Assembly: GCF_004011695.2 (NCBI RefSeq) | Contig: NC_082413.1 | Coordinates: 1-64,000 of the forward strand | From: Ascochyta rabiei | Lineage: Eukaryota; Ascomycota; Dothideomycetes; Pleosporales; Didymellaceae | DNA length: 64,000 bases | Direction: 5' to 3' | Shown here: piece after piece, positions 59,429-64,000 of the stretch | Layout of the letters: each line of letters begins with the position of its first letter | Numbering within the stretch: position 1 is the stretch's first letter | The notes under the pieces: generated by a model | What the model was told of the DNA's origin: nothing | Seen by the model: only the letters and a program-made list of their open reading frames with translations | The model's database searches: none | Program-made: the position numbers and the translations under genes

Positions 59429-61320
59429 CTTGCTTAAGGCTTAGACAAGGTCTAAGCCTATAACATTCCTCCTTTCCCTATCCCTCCTAGGCTGTATGCA
59501 TTTTGGCTAGGTTCTTTCTATATCTAGCGTGGCCTAGGGGATGCTAGTAGCAGGTAAACCCTAGGGCTAGTTGTGGTTGCGTAAGGGTCTAGCTTATAGT
59601 AGGTTAGCTACTTATTTAGTCTGTAGTTTACCTAGGGTAGTCCCTACACGCACCTAGGTTATTTTTGTTTTTACCTAGCGCACCTACCTAAGTTAGACAA
59701 TATACTACTCTATACTTCTACCTAACCTACCTATAACACACCTACCTAATTTTCTATACGCGCCCTTGTCCTACCTGCTATATCTGTCTTTACCTCTAGT
59801 TATAGCCATTAGGCTACTAGTTAGGGAGCTAGTAGTCCCTCTAGAGGGGGCAGTCATAGTCTACTATAGTCCCTCCCCTCTACCTATAACATACCTCTAG
59901 TATTTCTTATCTATAGTTTCTAATCTAGTTATAGAGCCTAACTATATATATAGAAAGCTTACTGCTATTATATAGGCAACTACAAAGTTTAGGGTAACTT
60001 AGATAATAAGGATCTAGTCCCTGTCTCTACTAGCGCTGTCCTGTGCTAACCCTACTACCTCCTTACTATTCTTACTAGCTAGTTTTATAAGTGCCTACGT
60101 CTGTTATAGGCCTATTTATCTGCTAAATCCTTCTATAGCTAACTGCGTTCCTAGCGCTAGTAAGACCAGCTATACCTGTGCTAAGCGTAAGCGCCCTTAT
60201 ATACATAACAATAACCTCTTTACTATAAACGCTAAGCTCTGCTACACCTAGCGCAATTTTAAGTAGTACATCTAAGTACGTGTTCCTGTTCTAGCCCTAT
60301 ATTTCTAATTAATAGTAGCTAAGGTGTTAGTGCGTGCTAGTAACGCTTATGTTAAGACGCCTAGCACCTAGGGTGTAGGCAGTAATAAGGCTAACTAGGG
60401 GCGTTAGCCTGTCTTCTACTGTAAGTTACCCATTTTATTGCTACTAAGGGTCTTCCTTTCTAATATAACATTTTTGCTAAGTGTCTACTATAAGCACCAG
60501 CAGGTATATAAGGCCACACTTAACCTAGCCCTAGCTAACCCTACGCTAGCAAAGCAGTTAACGTCCTCTTACGCTGCCTGTTCCCCTACTAAGCCTAGTA
60601 CCTAGGTTACTCTACCTGCCACGCTGTTATCTAGGCGTTGTAGCAGCAACTAGCTAGATACCTACCTCTAGCAGTTTATAGCTACTGTAGGGTTAGCCTT
60701 CTAGTTCTAGACTAAGCGTATAAACTGCATAGAGGCAGTCTAGGCCTATACCACTGTAAGTTTTTCTGTCTATATTAGGTATGCAGCTAACTAGATCTAA
60801 AGGATGCTATTAACTAAGTTAAGCGCCTGCTTACTACGCTCTGCTGCTGCCTAGATTACACCCTGTTGTCCTGCTTGTCCTGCTACTGCCACTCTAACTC
60901 CCCTAACATGCGCCGCTTGTCTATCTGCTAGCTCTACTTACTACTCTACTATTACTACATTCCTTTTCCTGTAGAGTTGCCTATACCCCTATACTAGTGC
61001 TACTCTCTCTTTCTTATAAGGTTCTCTACACCTCTATACTATTACTGCTTCCTTTCCCCTATAGAGCTGTGCACGCCTACCTACTGTTACTACTTACCTT
61101 CCCCTATAAAGCTGCACACGCCTAGCTGCAACTTTAATGAAATATTACAGTTAACACGTAGTAGTACTATTAAGGTAGATGTAGAGGGTAATAAGGATAA
61201 CTATAGGGTTAACTGCCACTACTACATTACACAGAACTAGGCTCTAGACACAGCTACTGCTACCTGTTATTCCCTATCTGTAGACAACACTATCTTTTTT
61301 AAGTCTTAAGGCTTACTGCT
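59429..61320. other. RIP-decayed sequence, unidentified
   Basis: About 1.9 kb with stops in all frames. A plus-strand stretch (60110-60260) gives SYTCAKRKRPYIHNNN and a later Cys, reminiscent of a Cys-rich protein, too weak to name. 60960-61120 has three imperfect repeats around cctatagagctg. It could contain a retroelement LTR or leader. Confidence 0.35.
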
Positions 61321-61499
61321 AGTTGCCTAGTAGTGTGTGTGTAAGGTAGCGGCGTGCTGTTGCTGTAGGGTCCCTAAGCTCTCCTACGCTAGGCCTTATG
61401 CCCTACACAGCATCTCCTAATAGGACCCTATAAGGGTTATTATAATTAAAAAAAATTTCTCCTTCCCTACATCTACTCCTAATATACTGTGTGTGTTGT

Positions 61500-62990
61500 A
61501 GTAAAGACCTTCTATGCTTTTATATTCTATAGCGCCTCTAGTAGTTCCTATATTAGCTTTATATACCCCTTCTATATAACTAGAACCTATAACTTATTCT
61601 ACCTATAAGCCCTCTTCTCTTTTAGAATTTCCTCTACCTCCTATTTAGCTAGGGTTAGATTATCCTCCTTTAGGACAATTAGTAGGCCTAGTCTGCTTTC
61701 CTATAGGCGCTGTGTAGGTAGTAGGTTAGAGGCTACTTATTCTAGCAGGTCTATATGCACTGTCTTGTAAAGGTTGCCTAGCAGATCTAGAGTAACTATT
61801 AAAGGGGTAGGAACTGTAACTACTGTGTACTAGGCTTATAACTAGTTAAGCTTCTAACTTAGCCTGTTAGTTTTTACATTATAGAGGGAAAACTACACTC
61901 TATCTCCTATGTAGTACTGCTCTACAGGCCTACAGCTATAGTCTGTTACGTCCTAGGTGTGTTATTATACCTATACTATAGCTACCTAGGTAAGTTCTAT
62001 ACCTTACTAGAGGTAGTCTAGGAAATAGACTGCTTATCTCTGTAGTGTGTTCTAGCTAATAGTTAGTAGTACTGTTGTCTGTAGGAGGTCTATATTATAG
62101 CTATAGAGGAGTAGGTTAGAGCTAACCCTAGTAACTAAAGAGTTGTAATTGTTAAGTGCTAGTTAGCAGGCTAGAAGACAGTTAGGCTAGTTATCCTGTT
62201 TAAAGTTAACTATAACCTGTAGGACTGCCTGCACCTCTTAGTTAGCACGCTCTGTCCCTCTGTCTGTCTAGGGGTAATAGGCTATAGAGAGTAGCTAGTC
62301 TACCCCTATAAGGCTACACAGTGTTGTCTAAAAATATCCTAGCTAGTCTAAGCTGCAGTCTGTAATTATAGCGCTAGGAAAGCCCTAAAACTACTACTAT
62401 ATGTTGTAGAAGACCTTAGCGTAATACTCTATAGTTATAGAAGTTATTGCTTCTAGCTACACATACTTAGAAAGATAATCTGTAATAATAAAGAGATAGC
62501 GCAGTGTGTCCTTATTAGCCTAAGAAAGGTTAACTATAAAGTCTATCAAGATCTAGGACTAAAAACAGTTAGTAATAGGCAATAGCTAGAGTAAGTCCTG
62601 CTGTTAGCGCTGCAACATATAGGTGCTAAAACAGTAGTAGTTACAGATATAGCGCTAAATGTCTTATAACATCCCTTTCTAGTAGAAGTTACATCTAATA
62701 ATATAGAACGTAGCGTTAGCACCTAGATAGCCTATTAGGTTAGATTTGTGTGCCCTTTAGATTATTGTAGTTATAAGTAGCTTCTAGCATAGAACCTACA
62801 TAACCCTACGCTACATTAGCGTGCTGTAAGCACTAAGCGTGCAATCTACAATTTTCTAAGTAGTCTTAGCCTTAGGAGGGAACCAGCAGGCCCTGTTATA
62901 GACAGCAGACAGGCGCGCTATATACCCTACGTCCTACTAAACGCCTTTATCCTACAGTAATTATATATATATATTAATAAAAAGTAGAGG
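61500..62990 (-). pseudogene. Ty3/gypsy chromovirus pol 3' half (integrase and chromodomain) relic
   Basis: Minus strand. Around 62310-62160 translation gives LLSIAYYP-TDRGTERAN-EVQAVL, where the gap is TAG: the gypsy integrase block normally A-Y-H-P-Q-T-D-G-Q-T-E-R. Around 61660-61540 is EVEEILKEKRAYR-NKL-VL, a chromodomain-like tail. Upstream integrase core sequence is spread through several frames up to about 62750. The 5' part is cut off by pogo element D at 62993. Inactive. Confidence 0.78.
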
Positions 62991-62992
62991 TA

Positions 62993-64000
62993 ACGTACTC
63001 CACGGGTGAGCGGATTAAACGGGTGAGCGGATCACTCTGCCAAGACCACACCAAACCTCCACCTTACCACGCAATGCCTCAACAACAACATCAATCTACG
63101 CCCTTAAGAGAAGCTGTAATACAGCTTGCGCTCCAGGCAATTAAATAAGACGCGATGCTTACTATATAACGCGCTGCAGCTATATATAACGCGCCTTACA
63201 GCATACTACACGCTTAATACAAAGGACAACCTGCACAAGCTAATTATACGCCAGTTCAACAGATTATAGACCAGACTAAGGAGGACGTAATTGCTAAGTA
63301 CATCCTTAAGCTAGATGCACAAGGATTTGCCCCTTAGCTGGCTGCTGTAGCTAATATAGCTAATTCTTTGCGTGCTAAGCGCAATATAGGCCATGTTAGC
63401 ATAAACTAGCCTAATACGTTTGTTAAGCGCCGCCCTGACCTTAAAGTAAGGTTTAATCGCAAGTACGACTACAAGAGAGCCCTCTGTAAGGATCTAGAGA
63501 TTATTAGGGGCTGGTTTAGGCTTGTAGCAAATGTCAAAGCTAAGTATAGCATCTAGGACAATAACATATACAACTTTAATAAGACAGGCTTTATAATAGG
63601 CTAGATATTAACAGGAGCAGTTGTTACAGGCTTAGAGCGTTAAGGACAGCTAAAGGCAGTGCAGCAGGGCAATTAAGAGTAGACAACGGTCATACAGGGC
63701 ATTAATGGCACAGGGTAGGCTATTCTACCCTTTATTATCTTTAAAGGCTGCAACTACCTCTCTGCCTGGTACAAAGAGGACAATCTGCCCTATAACTGGG
63801 TTATTAGAGTCTCTGAGAACAGATGGACTACCAACAAGCTTGGTCTAGACTAGTTAAAGCACTTTAATGCCTATACAAAGACGCGCACCTAAGGAGTGCA
63901 CTAGCTGCTCCTTATTAACAGCCACAAGAGCCACAACTCCCTCAACTTCTAACAATACTGCAAGGAAGTAAAGATTGTTACACTATGTATGCCTCTACAC
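62993..64000 (+). mobile_element. Fot1/pogo element D, 5' part (runs off the window)
   Basis: TA at 62991-62992, then ACGTACTCCACGGGTGAG with the box gtgagcggatta/gtgagcggatca duplicated. Same family as element C but less mutated. The transposase starts at ATG 63074 (MPQQQHQSTPLREAVIQLAL) and continues past the window end with stops (for example cccttagct near 63331). NFNKTGF near 63575 shows the Asp-to-Asn change also present in elements A and C. Confidence 0.92.

Overview
The window is the left end of a chromosome from a filamentous ascomycete (Pezizomycotina-like). Evidence: CCCTAA telomere repeats at base 1, short introns with GTATGT-type donors and CTAAT branch sites, Fot1/pogo transposons, copia and gypsy relics, and the signature of repeat-induced point mutation (RIP): CpA to TpA changes on both strands, and nonsense codons that are TAG or TAA where Gln or Trp is expected.

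Layout. Bases 1-3702 contain no G on the + strand (telomere plus degenerate telomere-like DNA). Bases 3703-5484 are subtelomeric repeats and a G-rich minisatellite. Then come telomere-linked RecQ-type helicase (TLH) genes, all on the minus strand with the C-terminus facing the telomere: TLH1 (5485-10113, four nonsense codons), TLH2 (12609-17340, many TAG stops and one frameshift), TLH3 (22300-30531, Trp-free, split by a transposon), a half-gene relic (33415-36130), a longer relic (51519-55960) and a 5' fragment of a TLH3 relative (56243-56549). An intact 574-aa gene (10411-12135) diverges from TLH1. A 185-aa, three-exon gene (31356-32019) diverges from TLH3, and its paralogue (57372-58031) diverges from the 5' fragment.

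Main result. TLH1, TLH2 and TLH3 each carry, between the N-terminal zinc-finger region and the RecQ helicase, the full residue pattern of a tyrosine recombinase catalytic domain: Arg in R-G-T-E, Lys in Y-H-K-G, Arg in the [W/Y]-R box, and His followed exactly nine residues later by Tyr. This suggests a recombinase-helicase fusion, and hence that these subtelomeric genes may be, or descend from, mobile elements. TLH3 and its small neighbour also appear to have evolved under RIP without losing their frames: no Trp in about 2,100 codons and very little Gln.

Internal architecture. At 47,155-50,480 there is a RIP-decayed copy of the terminal subtelomere (near-G-free tract, GC-rich block, conserved 3' block) followed by a TLH relic in the same order and orientation as at the present end. 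I read it as a buried former chromosome end. Pogo elements (19745-21607, 26381-28244, 36177-38464, 62993 onward, plus a remnant ending at 40436) and two 434-bp MITEs have inserted at TA sites. A copia 3' end with an LTR and a gypsy chromovirus pol lie at 58.5-63 kb. About 40.4-47 kb and 59.4-61.3 kb remain unidentified RIP-decayed sequence.
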